Made by a program: the position numbers and the translations under genes
Shown here: positions 36,285-44,555 of the stretch, piece after piece
How the letters are laid out: each line of letters begins with the position of its first letter
Position numbering within the stretch: the stretch's first letter is position 1
The notes under the pieces: generated by a model
What the model was told of the DNA's origin: nothing
The model's database searches: none
Seen by the model: the letters and a program-made list of their open reading frames with translations, nothing else
From: an uncultured beta proteobacterium
Lineage (GTDB): Bacteria > Pseudomonadota > Gammaproteobacteria > Burkholderiales > Burkholderiaceae
Direction: 5' to 3'
DNA length: 54,772 nt
NCBI GenBank assembly: GCA_903826775.1
Contig: CAIKFU010000019.1
Coordinates: forward strand, 1-54,772

Positions 36285-37172
36285 ATGAGGTTACTGAAGA
36301 CTGCATTATTTGCGCCTGGAATTAATCTCAAGGTTATCTCAAAGGCAATGACAAGTAATGTTGATGCTGTCATATTAGATCTAGAAGATTCAGTGCCATT
36401 AGCCAGAAAAGCCGAGGCAAGAAAGATAGTTAGAAACACAATTTTAGAGGCATTTAAAACTAAAAATGGATCAAGTCAACCTGCTATTTTGGTTCGTGTA
36501 AATGCTATCGATACTGGTCTTTTAGAAGAAGATATTAACGCTGTGACAGTCTTGGGTCTTGACATGCTGCTAATTGCTAAAGCAGAGAATGTTGATGACA
36601 TTAAAAAGATATCAAATCAGATAGATGTACTTGAAAATGAAAGTGGCATTAAAGGCATCGAAATTGGATTGCAAATTGAATCCGCATTAGGTGTTTATAA
36701 CTGTTATAACTTGATTAAAGCCTCTTCAAGGGTAACGTTAACTTGTATTGGCACTGCTCAAGATGGTGACTTGCAGAATAATTTAGGATGTGGTTGGTCT
36801 GAAGAAGGTATCGAAATGCTGTATGCGCGGTCAAAGGTATTACTTGATTCAAGGGCTGCAGGTAATGTAGTTCCAATTGACGGCGTGTTTGCCAATTTAA
36901 ACGATGAAGATTCATTGTTTAAGGAGTCAATCTTATCAGCTCGATTGGGTTATGTGGGGAGAACCATTATTCATCCTAAGCAAATTTCTGCAGTTCTGAA
37001 GGCGTATGGTCCTTCATTATCTGAGTTGAATTACTACCGGAGATTAATAGAGGTTTTTGAGGAAGCCGAAAGGAATGGCATTGCTGCTATTCAAATGGAT
37101 GATAAGTTGATTGACTATGCTATGTATAGGCAAGCAAAACGAATAGTAGGAATGGATAAAGATATATCATGA
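36285..37172 (+). CDS. CitE-like (HpcH/HpaI family) acyl-CoA lyase
   Basis: The 295-residue TIM-barrel protein has the CitE/malyl-CoA lyase pattern: SNVDAVILDLEDSVP near residue 25, ILVRVNAID (substrate Arg) near 70, GLQIESALGV (metal Glu), GTAQDGD (metal Asp region) and EMLYARSKVLLDSRAAG. Such enzymes cleave malyl-CoA, citramalyl-CoA or 3-hydroxy-3-methylglutaryl-type esters to a 2-oxoacid or glyoxylate plus acyl-CoA. With CoA-transferase and MaoC hydratase in the operon, citramalyl-CoA lyase-like activity is the best guess. It overlaps the next gene by four bases. Confidence 0.82.
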   Translation: MRLLKTALFAPGINLKVISKAMTSNVDAVILDLEDSVPLARKAEARKIVRNTILEAFKTKNGSSQPAILVRVNAIDTGLLEEDINAVTVLGLDMLLIAKAENVDDIKKISNQIDVLENESGIKGIEIGLQIESALGVYNCYNLIKASSRVTLTCIGTAQDGDLQNNLGCGWSEEGIEMLYARSKVLLDSRAAGNVVPIDGVFANLNDEDSLFKESILSARLGYVGRTIIHPKQISAVLKAYGPSLSELNYYRRLIEVFEEAERNGIAAIQMDDKLIDYAMYRQAKRIVGMDKDIS

Positions 37173-38311
37173 ATTTTGAGCTAAATCAGGATCAGCTAGC
37201 AATTCGTAATCATGTTTCCAGTTTGCTTAAAGAGGTATGCCCTCCTGAATACGCCGCTAAATGCGATGAACTTCAAAAACCCCCTAGAGAAGCTTTTGAA
37301 GCATTGGCAAAAAATGGATGGCTAGGGATAATTGGTCCTGAAGAGTATGGGGGATCTGGAGGTGGCGCGACTGAATTGGCAATTCTTTTAAATGAGGTTG
37401 GATATCATTTTGAGGAGTTGGGCATGTGGATATTTAGAAACTTAGCTTATGGATGTTTTGCCGTGCTTAAGCATGGTACAAAACAGCAAATTGAAAGCAT
37501 CGTTCCTGGAGTTATTCGAGGTGATATATCGTTCTGTTTTGGGTTGACTGAACCAGATTCAGGATCCGATGCTAGCGCCTTAAAGACAAGGGCAGTTCTT
37601 AATGGCGATCATTACATAATTAACGGACGAAAGGTTTACACGTCTGGAATGGATATTAGCGATTACTGTCTTTTAGTTACCCGCACGAGTAGTTTGGAAA
37701 AAAAGCAGCAGGGCATTACAAATTTTCTTGTTAATACAAAATTAGATGGAATTGAAGTACGTAAATTACAAACTTTAGGTCAAAGATCTATTGGTACTAC
37801 TGAGGTTTTATATTCGGATGTAAAGGTTCCGGCGGATATGGTGCTCGGAACTGTCGATGATGGATGGAAGGGTGCAGATTCGTATTTATGCTACGAACGC
37901 TTGTGTTTATCTGCGGCTAGGACCGGTGCCGCACAGTCTGCTTTTGATTTTGCCTTGGATTACGCAAAGACAAGGCATCAATTTGGAAGGCCCATTGGAA
38001 AATTTCAAGCCATATCGCATAAGTTTTCGGATATGAAAGTCATGTTAGACATCTCGGAGACGATGATATTTCGGTATGCATGGTTGATGGAAAATAATCG
38101 CGCTACTAGGCAAGATGCAGCGATACTGAAGTTGTATACCAGTGAATCCTACAAAGCTATTTCAGATATGTGCCTTCAAGTTCTGGGTGGATATGGGTAC
38201 TGCATGGAGTATCCGATGCAGCGGTTTTTCCGTGACTCAAGATTGGCGACAATAGGGGCTGGAACGTCAGAGATTCAAAAAAACATTATTGCTGGTAGTC
38301 TAGGTTTATAG
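37169..38311 (+). CDS. Acyl-CoA dehydrogenase with helix-G catalytic glutamate
   Basis: The 380-residue flavoprotein has the ACAD fold: FCFGLTEPDSGSDASALKT near residue 125 and DYAKTRHQFGRPIG near 265. The Glu in LCYERLCLSAA (about 243) occupies the position of the isovaleryl-CoA dehydrogenase base, and the C-terminal loop reads [10 protein letters not shown], lacking the YEG glutamate. It is clearly different from the two dehydrogenases of the valine operon. In context it may oxidise a methylsuccinyl-CoA-like ester to an enoyl-CoA for the MaoC hydratase. Substrate is inferred only. Confidence 0.85.
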   Translation: MNFELNQDQLAIRNHVSSLLKEVCPPEYAAKCDELQKPPREAFEALAKNGWLGIIGPEEYGGSGGGATELAILLNEVGYHFEELGMWIFRNLAYGCFAVLKHGTKQQIESIVPGVIRGDISFCFGLTEPDSGSDASALKTRAVLNGDHYIINGRKVYTSGMDISDYCLLVTRTSSLEKKQQGITNFLVNTKLDGIEVRKLQTLGQRSIGTTEVLYSDVKVPADMVLGTVDDGWKGADSYLCYERLCLSAARTGAAQSAFDFALDYAKTRHQFGRPIGKFQAISHKFSDMKVMLDISETMIFRYAWLMENNRATRQDAAILKLYTSESYKAISDMCLQVLGGYGYCMEYPMQRFFRDSRLATIGAGTSEIQKNIIAGSLGL

Positions 38312-38318
38312 GATAAAT

Positions 38319-39530
38319 ATGAGCTTACCTTTAGAAGGAGTGAGGGTTCTTGAGTTGGGGCAAATTATTGCTGGAACCTATGGCGGGCAAATTCTATCCG
38401 ATATGGGGGCGGAAGTAATCAAGATTGAATCGCCTAATGGAGATTTAGGACGTAACCCTTCAGTTGCGCCGTTAAATCAAATCAGCGGTCTTTTTTTAAC
38501 ATTCAATCGAAATAAAAAAAGTGTTGTTATCGATATGAAAACGAATGAAGGCCGAGATACTTTTTTAAACCTTGTGAAGTGTTCGGATATTGTTGTGGAC
38601 AACTTTAGGCCTGGGGTAATGGAGAGGCTGGGCATCGCCTATCCAATATTAACCGCAACCAATCCTAGAATTATTCACTGCTCAATTACGGGCTTTGGCT
38701 CTGAAGGTGAATATAAAAACTATCCAGCGCTTGACATTATTATTCAAGCCATTAGTGGTCATATGGCAGTCACTGGAGAATCAGGTCGTCCTCCTGTAAG
38801 GTTGGGAATTCCTCTTGCAGATTTAAGCGGAGGACTTTTTTCCAGTCAGGGAATTCTTGCTGCGCTTTATGAGAGGGAGAAAACCAATAAAGGGCAGCAT
38901 CTCGAGTTATCAATGTTTGATGCTATGTTAAGCCTTTTGACATATATGGGTACTATGTGGCTTAGTGACGGCGTTCTCCCTAAGCCGCCAGGTTCTGGTC
39001 ACGAATACTCTGTTCCATGGCAAGCTTTTGCTACAAAAGATTCTTATATCGTCGTAGCAACACGCGAAGAAAATGTTTGGGAAAGGTTTTGTAAATCGAT
39101 ACTATCGGAAAAGTTGTTTTTAGATGATCGGTTTTCAACAAATGCATTACGCGTTAAAAATCGTACTGAATTAATTCCTTTGCTTGAGCCAATTTTCTTA
39201 AAAGAAACTACGGAGTATTGGATGGATAGGTTTCGTATAAATCAAGTTCCGGCTGGTCCTGTAAATCATTTGGATCAGGCATTTGCTGAGCCTCCTGCTA
39301 TTGAAGGAAATATGGTCTTAGAGTGCATACATTCTCAAGCTGGCGTTGTGAGAATGCCGGCATATCCGGTAAAGATTGGCGATACTAGATCAAAGGTCTG
39401 CGAACCCGCTCCGTTATTGGGTCAACATACCGATGAAATCCTTTCGACTTTGCTATCTTATGGACCTAGCCAAATAACCCAACTTAAGTCGGTTGGCGCA
39501 ATTCACGATCAAGGAGATAAAAAATGGTAG
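38319..39530 (+). CDS. CaiB/BaiF class III CoA-transferase
   Basis: The 403-residue protein has the class III fold: LEGVRVLELGQIIAGTYGGQILSDMGAEVIKIE at the N-terminus, DNFRPGVMERLGI, and the catalytic aspartate in GIPLADLSGGLF near residue 168. Length and the Asp position fit a true transferase. It should activate a carboxylate using succinyl-CoA or acetyl-CoA as donor. It overlaps the MaoC gene by seven bases. Itaconate, mesaconate and methylsuccinate CoA-transferases belong to this family. Confidence 0.87.
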   Translation: MSLPLEGVRVLELGQIIAGTYGGQILSDMGAEVIKIESPNGDLGRNPSVAPLNQISGLFLTFNRNKKSVVIDMKTNEGRDTFLNLVKCSDIVVDNFRPGVMERLGIAYPILTATNPRIIHCSITGFGSEGEYKNYPALDIIIQAISGHMAVTGESGRPPVRLGIPLADLSGGLFSSQGILAALYEREKTNKGQHLELSMFDAMLSLLTYMGTMWLSDGVLPKPPGSGHEYSVPWQAFATKDSYIVVATREENVWERFCKSILSEKLFLDDRFSTNALRVKNRTELIPLLEPIFLKETTEYWMDRFRINQVPAGPVNHLDQAFAEPPAIEGNMVLECIHSQAGVVRMPAYPVKIGDTRSKVCEPAPLLGQHTDEILSTLLSYGPSQITQLKSVGAIHDQGDKKW

Positions 39531-39970
39531 GGTTATTTTGGGAAGAGTGGGAGGTTGGTAAGTCTTTCATCAGTTCAGCTAGAACAGTTACTGAAACTGA
39601 TATCGTTATGTTCGCAGGTATATCTGGTGATTACAACCCGTTACATATTAATGAAGAGTATTGTAAGAAGACCCAATTTGGCACTAGGATTGCCCATGGT
39701 CCTCTTGTATATGCAATTGCAGCAGGCTTGTTGTTTCAATTGCATCTTTATGATGACACCCTAATTGCATTTTTAGGCTTTGAAAGTTTGCGTTTTACTA
39801 AACCGGTGAAAATTGGCGATACCATCCATGCTATGGTGACGGTAACAGAACTGACGGAGACATCTAAGACTGATAGGGGCGTAATGAAGCGCTTATTGCA
39901 AGTCATAAATCAAGATGGAGATGTTGTACAAGAGGGTGTTCAGGCTTTCCTCTTACATCGTAAATCATGA
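39524..39970 (+). CDS. MaoC-family enoyl-CoA hydratase
   Basis: The 148-residue single hotdog domain carries the hydratase 2 motif SGDYNPLHINEEYCKKTQFG (Asp/His pair) followed by RIAHGPLV. It would add water to an enoyl-CoA, forming a 3-hydroxyacyl-CoA. Itaconyl-CoA and mesaconyl-CoA hydratases of this type are known. AAGGAG at 39511-39516 is a strong ribosome site placed inside the end of the CoA-transferase gene. Confidence 0.87.
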   Translation: MVGLFWEEWEVGKSFISSARTVTETDIVMFAGISGDYNPLHINEEYCKKTQFGTRIAHGPLVYAIAAGLLFQLHLYDDTLIAFLGFESLRFTKPVKIGDTIHAMVTVTELTETSKTDRGVMKRLLQVINQDGDVVQEGVQAFLLHRKS

Positions 39971-40020
39971 TTTCTTATTTAAAAAAATGTTAATTTCTTT
40001 ATTTGGTACCTAAGGAATAT

Positions 40021-40938
40021 GTGAATAAAGTTATTGGATTCGTTGGCTTGGGGTTGATGGGCAGTAGTCTTGTTAATCATTTGATTAATGCTGGATTTTC
40101 TGTATTCATATATGACTTAGATCCAGAAAAGGTTAAGAAGGCTGTTAAAAATGGTGGGATAGCCTTATCAAATATAGAGGATATGGCATCGCATGTGCAG
40201 GTAATTATTCTGTCATTGCCAAATTCAAATATTGTGAATGATGTTGTTCTGCATCGCTTAAAAGTATTGGGTGGCAATTATCCAGGCCTCATTATTTTGG
40301 ATACGACGACAGCAGACCCCGAAATGTCGATTGCCCTTGCTTCGCAGTTAAGGGATTATGGGATAGAAATGCTTGACGCCACAATTAGCGGCACAAGTGA
40401 GATGTGTGCTGCTAAAGATACCATTTTTATGGTTGGCGGTACAGAGTCTGTATTCAAGGAGTGTGAGCCCATATTTTCAGTAATGGGACGTGAATATTTA
40501 TATATGGGGAAAAATGGCAGTGGGGCAGTAATTAAATTGGTAGTGAATTTGGTTTTAGCCATTAATCGTATGGGTCTCGCAGAAGGACTTACATTAGCAA
40601 AAAAAGCAGGACTAGACCCGCTTCAAACCTTGGAGATCTTAAAAAAATCAGCTGCATCCTCAAAGGCAATGGATCAAAAAGGCTATCGCATGGTAAACGA
40701 GTCATTTTATCCACCTATTGGACATTTGAGTACCCACTATAAGGATTTACGTTTAATGCTTTCGTATGCGGCAACTTTAGATTGTCCTCTTCCTTTGGCA
40801 AGTTTTAATGTTCAAGCTCTTGCTTCTGAGATTTCAAAAGGTAGGGGAAATCGAGATAGCTCAGCCATTATTTCGTTTTATAACGAATTAGCTAATTTAG
40901 ACTCAAAAAAGCAAATTTCAGAAGATGAAGATGATTAA
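40021..40938 (+). CDS. NAD(P)-dependent oxidoreductase, HIBADH family, region F
   Basis: The protein has 305 residues from the GTG at 40021. It has GFVGLGLMGSSLVNHL, the DATISGTSEMC substrate segment, and lysine in GSGAVIKLVVN near residue 170. It is a diverged beta-hydroxyacid dehydrogenase, neither mmsB nor the gene at 130. The frame opens at a TTG at 40003, but AAGGA at 40012-40016 and the start of the Rossmann strand favour GTG. Its 3' end overlaps the SDR gene by 14 bases. It presumably oxidises a hydroxyacid produced in the same pathway. Confidence 0.85.
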   Translation: MNKVIGFVGLGLMGSSLVNHLINAGFSVFIYDLDPEKVKKAVKNGGIALSNIEDMASHVQVIILSLPNSNIVNDVVLHRLKVLGGNYPGLIILDTTTADPEMSIALASQLRDYGIEMLDATISGTSEMCAAKDTIFMVGGTESVFKECEPIFSVMGREYLYMGKNGSGAVIKLVVNLVLAINRMGLAEGLTLAKKAGLDPLQTLEILKKSAASSKAMDQKGYRMVNESFYPPIGHLSTHYKDLRLMLSYAATLDCPLPLASFNVQALASEISKGRGNRDSSAIISFYNELANLDSKKQISEDEDD

Positions 40939-41692
40939 ACGTTTATCTGGTCTAAATGCAATTGTTACCGGCGGAAGTCAGGGGATTGGTAAATCAATAT
41001 CTTTGGCGCTTGCTAACGAGGGAGCGAATGTACAAATTTTTTCTAGAAATATTCAAAATGCAAATATAGTTGTTGATCAAATTAAATTGAATGATGGGGA
41101 AGCAACAGCATATGCAGTTGACGTATGTCAAGAGGATCAAGTATATGGCACTATAAATATGCTGATTAAAGAATTTAAAAAAATAGATATTTTAGTGAAT
41201 TGTGTGGGGGGATTTAATAGATTTCTCCCTGTCGAAGAAGTGACAATCCCGGAATGGGATTTAGTAATGAATGTAAATTTGAAATCTGCTTTTATTGTTT
41301 CTAAAGCGGTTATTCAAAATATGAAATTCAATCGGTTTGGACGAATTATCAATATTGCTTCGATAGCAGGTAGCGCTCCAAATCCTTATGCGGTTTCTTA
41401 TTTACCGTATGGCGCTGCTAAGGCTGGCTTAATCGGATTTACTAAGCATTTAGCAAAGGAATTAGGTGCTTTTGAGATCACAGTCAACGCTGTATCGCCT
41501 GGCACTACCGCCACCGAACGCGTTCTGCTAGCACGAGATGCTAATTCTTTGGAGCGCATGGCTGAACTTACTCCTCTTAAGAGATTGGTTGAGCCTCATG
41601 ATACTGCCGAAGCCGTAGTGTTTTTGGCATCGATGGGTGCCGGGGGTATCACGGGAGTAAATTTAAATGTAAATGCTGGTGTAGTAATGTAA
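40925..41692 (+). CDS. Short-chain dehydrogenase/reductase, region F
   Basis: The 255-residue classical SDR has TGGSQGIGKS (cofactor), NCVGGF in place of NNAG, INIASIAG serine and YGAAK as Tyr-x3-Lys near residue 160. It ends with GGITGVNLNVNAGVVM, typical for FabG-like enzymes. It is coupled by overlap to the HIBADH-like gene, giving two consecutive dehydrogenase steps or alternative stereoisomers. Substrate unknown. Confidence 0.87.
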   Translation: MKMIKRLSGLNAIVTGGSQGIGKSISLALANEGANVQIFSRNIQNANIVVDQIKLNDGEATAYAVDVCQEDQVYGTINMLIKEFKKIDILVNCVGGFNRFLPVEEVTIPEWDLVMNVNLKSAFIVSKAVIQNMKFNRFGRIINIASIAGSAPNPYAVSYLPYGAAKAGLIGFTKHLAKELGAFEITVNAVSPGTTATERVLLARDANSLERMAELTPLKRLVEPHDTAEAVVFLASMGAGGITGVNLNVNAGVVM

Positions 41693-41716
41693 TGAAAAAA
41701 CAATAAGGGAGTCAAC

Positions 41717-42181
41717 ATGGAAGTTAAATCTACACTTCAAGTTCTAAAGCAATCAGATTACCCCGGACGAAGAGGGGTTACTGATGGACAGACTTATCAA
41801 CGACTAGTAGGTTGGCCGGAAGTAAATGAAACGGATAGAATTCGACTTGGTCGTGCAACTTACGCTCCTGGAACCTATGAACAGTTACATTGGCACCCAA
41901 TTGAAGCTTGCTATTACGTTATCGCAGGAAGCGCTACGGTGCGAAATATTGAAGGTGATGAGCGTGAAGTTGGTCCTGGTTCTATTATTTACGCCCCAGC
42001 TGGGATTGCGGGAGCTCATGAGTGGGAGGTTAAGGATACTTTGGAGTTGCTTGATATTAGAGCCTGCAATGAATCCAATCGCAAAATACAATTTACTGTC
42101 GATAAAAAAACGAAGCGATCTTATATTGATCTAGAGGATCTGCATTATCGGGATGCCATTGACTTTAAATCCCATTATTAG
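41717..42181 (+). CDS. Cupin-domain protein
   Basis: The 154-residue protein is a single cupin barrel with HWHPIEACYYVIAGSATV (metal ligands H-x-H and E in the first motif) and PGSIIYAPAGIAGAHEWEV in the second. Possible roles are isomerase, decarboxylase, dioxygenase or ligand sensor. AAGGGAG precedes the start. It closes the region F operon and likely handles a side step in the pathway, such as epimerisation or decarboxylation. No specific activity can be assigned. Confidence 0.8.
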   Translation: MEVKSTLQVLKQSDYPGRRGVTDGQTYQRLVGWPEVNETDRIRLGRATYAPGTYEQLHWHPIEACYYVIAGSATVRNIEGDEREVGPGSIIYAPAGIAGAHEWEVKDTLELLDIRACNESNRKIQFTVDKKTKRSYIDLEDLHYRDAIDFKSHY

Positions 42182-42303
42182 GTTTTAATTAGGATTTCTT
42201 TATGAATTCGATCTGTCTCGCGTTTTTCGAATCAAAAATTCAATCCTAAATTTGTATTAGGCTCTCGCGAATAGACCTAACCAATGAATAAAGTCAAAAA
42301 ATA

Positions 42304-42321
42304 ATTCCATATTATGGGAAT
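42304..42321. promoter_or_regulatory. Candidate operator of the second IclR regulator (site 1)
   Basis: ATTCCATATTATGGGAAT, with ATTCC/GGAAT arms, lies 42 bases before the IclR start. It agrees at 14 of 18 positions with the sequence at 43336-43353 before the Bug gene; the common form is ATTCCRTATYATGGRA. Recurrence at the regulator and at its likely target supports an operator. Confidence 0.6.
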
Positions 42322-42362
42322 ACTTAATTTCAAATTTTATTATTTTCATATGGCTGCAATAT

Positions 42363-43211
42363 ATGACCAGTAAAACTGAGGGTGCACAAAGCATTGCAAG
42401 AGCAGCATTATTGCTGAGAACCCTTTCTACTTTCGGTTCATTAGGTGCTTCACTCATGCAAATTACCACGCTCTCTGAGTTGCCAAAAACTACCGTTCAT
42501 CGCATCCTGACTGCCATGATGGAAGAGCGCCTTGTTGAGAGGCCTGCTGGTACACGTCATTATCGACTTGGTTCAGACATTTTTGCCTTTGGCATTTCGG
42601 TCCGCGAGTCTCTTGATATAAAACGACTTGCAAGACCGTCTCTTGAAATGCTGGCAAGTCAAACCGATGCAACAGTTTATCTTGGTGTGCGCAGTGGTTA
42701 CGATATGCTTTGCCTTGATAAAGTTGATGTAATTTCGGATAGACCTTCTTTGCTTTTACAAGTAAACGATCGTTGGCCATTGGGAATTGGCTCTTTCAGC
42801 TTAGCTATGATGGCTTTTCTGAATGAAGTTGAAATCAACGACATAATTCAATTTAATCAGCGCCGTGTTCGCAATGATGACACGATGACTTATAAGCATA
42901 TTCAACGGTCGATCCAAAAAACACGACGAAATGGGTTTGCCAAACGGACTATGCGTTCTTATCATGGTTTATCAGGCGTTGCCGTACCAGTATTTGATGA
43001 GAGGCGTTATCCTATTGCTTCCCTATGCGTAGTTTCGGAAGCAAGGCATATGAATAGTGCTTATGTTGTTCATATAACTCAGAAATTGAAACATGAAGCG
43101 GCGATGATTTCTAAAATTTACGAGAGTGAAAGATTGCAGCAGCAGCAAAATGAAAAATGGAGAACTGCGGTTTTTTTTAACACCGGCGTTTACGGACAAG
43201 CTAGCGGTTAG
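42363..43211 (+). CDS. IclR-family transcriptional regulator, region G
   Basis: The 282-residue protein has an N-terminal winged helix (ARAALLLRTLSTFGS, SELPKTTVHRILTAMMEERLVERP at about 10-65) and an IclR effector domain (about 80-260, with VYLGVRSGYDMLCLDKVD, LGIGSFSLAMMAFLNE and GLSGVAVPVFDERRYPIASLCVVSE). It lies upstream of and in the same direction as a Bug receptor and a catabolic set. A palindromic site precedes both it and the Bug gene, indicating self-control and control of the cluster. Confidence 0.9.
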   Translation: MTSKTEGAQSIARAALLLRTLSTFGSLGASLMQITTLSELPKTTVHRILTAMMEERLVERPAGTRHYRLGSDIFAFGISVRESLDIKRLARPSLEMLASQTDATVYLGVRSGYDMLCLDKVDVISDRPSLLLQVNDRWPLGIGSFSLAMMAFLNEVEINDIIQFNQRRVRNDDTMTYKHIQRSIQKTRRNGFAKRTMRSYHGLSGVAVPVFDERRYPIASLCVVSEARHMNSAYVVHITQKLKHEAAMISKIYESERLQQQQNEKWRTAVFFNTGVYGQASG

Positions 43212-43335
43212 TTGTAGCTAATTTGATTGTTAAATTGAGGTTAGGTGGATTTCTATAGTCATATTGTCTGTTTAATTTCTTAAGAGGGTGGATCTGTTCA
43301 ATGTAAATGAAAAATGATATACATATTCTTACTTA

Positions 43336-43353
43336 ATTCCGTATCATGGAACT
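43336..43353. promoter_or_regulatory. Candidate operator of the second IclR regulator (site 2)
   Basis: ATTCCGTATCATGGAACT contains the near-palindrome TTCCGTATCATGGAA and matches site 1 at 42304. It lies 125 bases before the Bug start codon. A further half-like CATGGAAT occurs at 43411-43418. The 266-base gap from IclR to Bug otherwise shows no gene. Confidence 0.6.
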
Positions 43354-43477
43354 TATCTGAGGACGCGAACAACTTGACTCCTTATACTAATTAGATTATT
43401 TGATTTGCTTCATGGAATGAAAATTCATTTATGCGGTATTTGATACGTCTTTAGTTGCTTCTTTAAAGAGGGGTGTA

Positions 43478-44470
43478 ATGAGATATATAACCAATAAATC
43501 ATCAATAAATACTTTGATGTTGCGCTTTTTATTTACAGTCTTGCTATCCACCTTTGGCGGAATTGGATATGCGCAAACTTATCCTTCTCAGGCTATTAAA
43601 ATCATAGTTCCATTCGGTCCGGGGGGGTCTAGCGACATTGTTGCTCGTGCCTTCGGACAGTATCTCTTTACATTAACTGGGCAGCCTGTGCTTATAGAAA
43701 ATATGGCTGGTGCAAACGGCATTATTGCCACCCAATTTGTAAAGTCTGCAACTCCTGATGGATATACGCTTGAACTGGCTACCAATACGACTCACGCTGC
43801 AAATGTGAGTTTATACAAATCGATTCCCTACGATCCAATGAATGACTTTGAGAACATCTCGCCCTTCGGGATTTCCGCGTCAGTTGCAATGGTATCTAGA
43901 GATTCCAGCATTAAATCTATTGCCGATCTAGTGGCGTATAGCAAAGCAAATCCTGGAAAGGTATTTTTTGGTTATTACAATGCTGCATCGCAAATTACAG
44001 CTGAGACATTTCGGGTAAGGACTGGGGCTCCTATGACAGGTATCGGATATAAGGCAATCGGAAATGCCGTTAGTGATTTAATGGGCGGGCATATTCAGGT
44101 GGTGTTTATGGAATTTTTGCCAGCAATGGCCCAAGTCAATGGCACTCGCTTATTACCTCTTGGCGTTACAACTGCAACTCGTTATAAGTTATGGCCGAAT
44201 GTGCCAGCCATTGCCGAGACATATCCTGGATTTGACATCACATTTCATCTTGGACTAGCAGCTCCAGCCGGCACGCCGATCCCAATTGTTAACAAACTCC
44301 ATGACTGGGTATCACAAGCATTAGCAGACCCAGCTTTTAATCGTAAGCTTGAAGAATTGGGAATGCTTCCGTTACCACCGATGACTCGCAAAGATTACAT
44401 TAATTTTTCGGCTGGAGAAATTGCACGTTGGTCAAATTATGTTAAGTCGTCTGGTCTAGTTCCGCAGTGA
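43478..44470 (+). CDS. Bug-family periplasmic receptor (TTT type), region G
   Basis: The 330-residue receptor has a long signal peptide (hydrophobic core LMLRFLFTVLLSTFGGIG, cleavage near YAQ-TYP). The ligand loop reads VPFGPGGSSDIVARAF, followed by NMAGANGIIATQFV and a FGYYNAASQITAETF segment in place of the usual GSAGxG. AAAGAGGGG at 43465-43473 precedes the ATG. It binds an organic acid for uptake; no membrane partners are encoded nearby. A hairpin with a T-run follows its stop. Confidence 0.92.
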   Translation: MRYITNKSSINTLMLRFLFTVLLSTFGGIGYAQTYPSQAIKIIVPFGPGGSSDIVARAFGQYLFTLTGQPVLIENMAGANGIIATQFVKSATPDGYTLELATNTTHAANVSLYKSIPYDPMNDFENISPFGISASVAMVSRDSSIKSIADLVAYSKANPGKVFFGYYNAASQITAETFRVRTGAPMTGIGYKAIGNAVSDLMGGHIQVVFMEFLPAMAQVNGTRLLPLGVTTATRYKLWPNVPAIAETYPGFDITFHLGLAAPAGTPIPIVNKLHDWVSQALADPAFNRKLEELGMLPLPPMTRKDYINFSAGEIARWSNYVKSSGLVPQ

Positions 44471-44527
44471 TGTTCCAACAAAACTATTTTCACTAGGAGA
44501 CTGAATGTTGTGGAACAAATTTTTTTT
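44471..44527 (+). terminator. Rho-independent-like terminator after Bug gene
   Basis: TGTTCCA (44471-44477) pairs with TGGAACA (44511-44517), extended by ACA/TGT after a two-base bulge, with a loop of about 25 bases and an eight-T run at 44520-44527. It begins right after the Bug stop. Partial termination here would keep receptor mRNA above that of the downstream enzymes. Confidence 0.55.
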
Positions 44528-44555
44528 AAATTGTCATGATTAGAGGGAATACACT

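Noticed and set aside
36285..37172. Loss of a metal ligand in the CitE-like lyase because GTAQDGD replaces the usual GAED pattern
   Set aside because: The metal Glu in LQIES and the Asp in AQD are still present, so the metal site looks intact.
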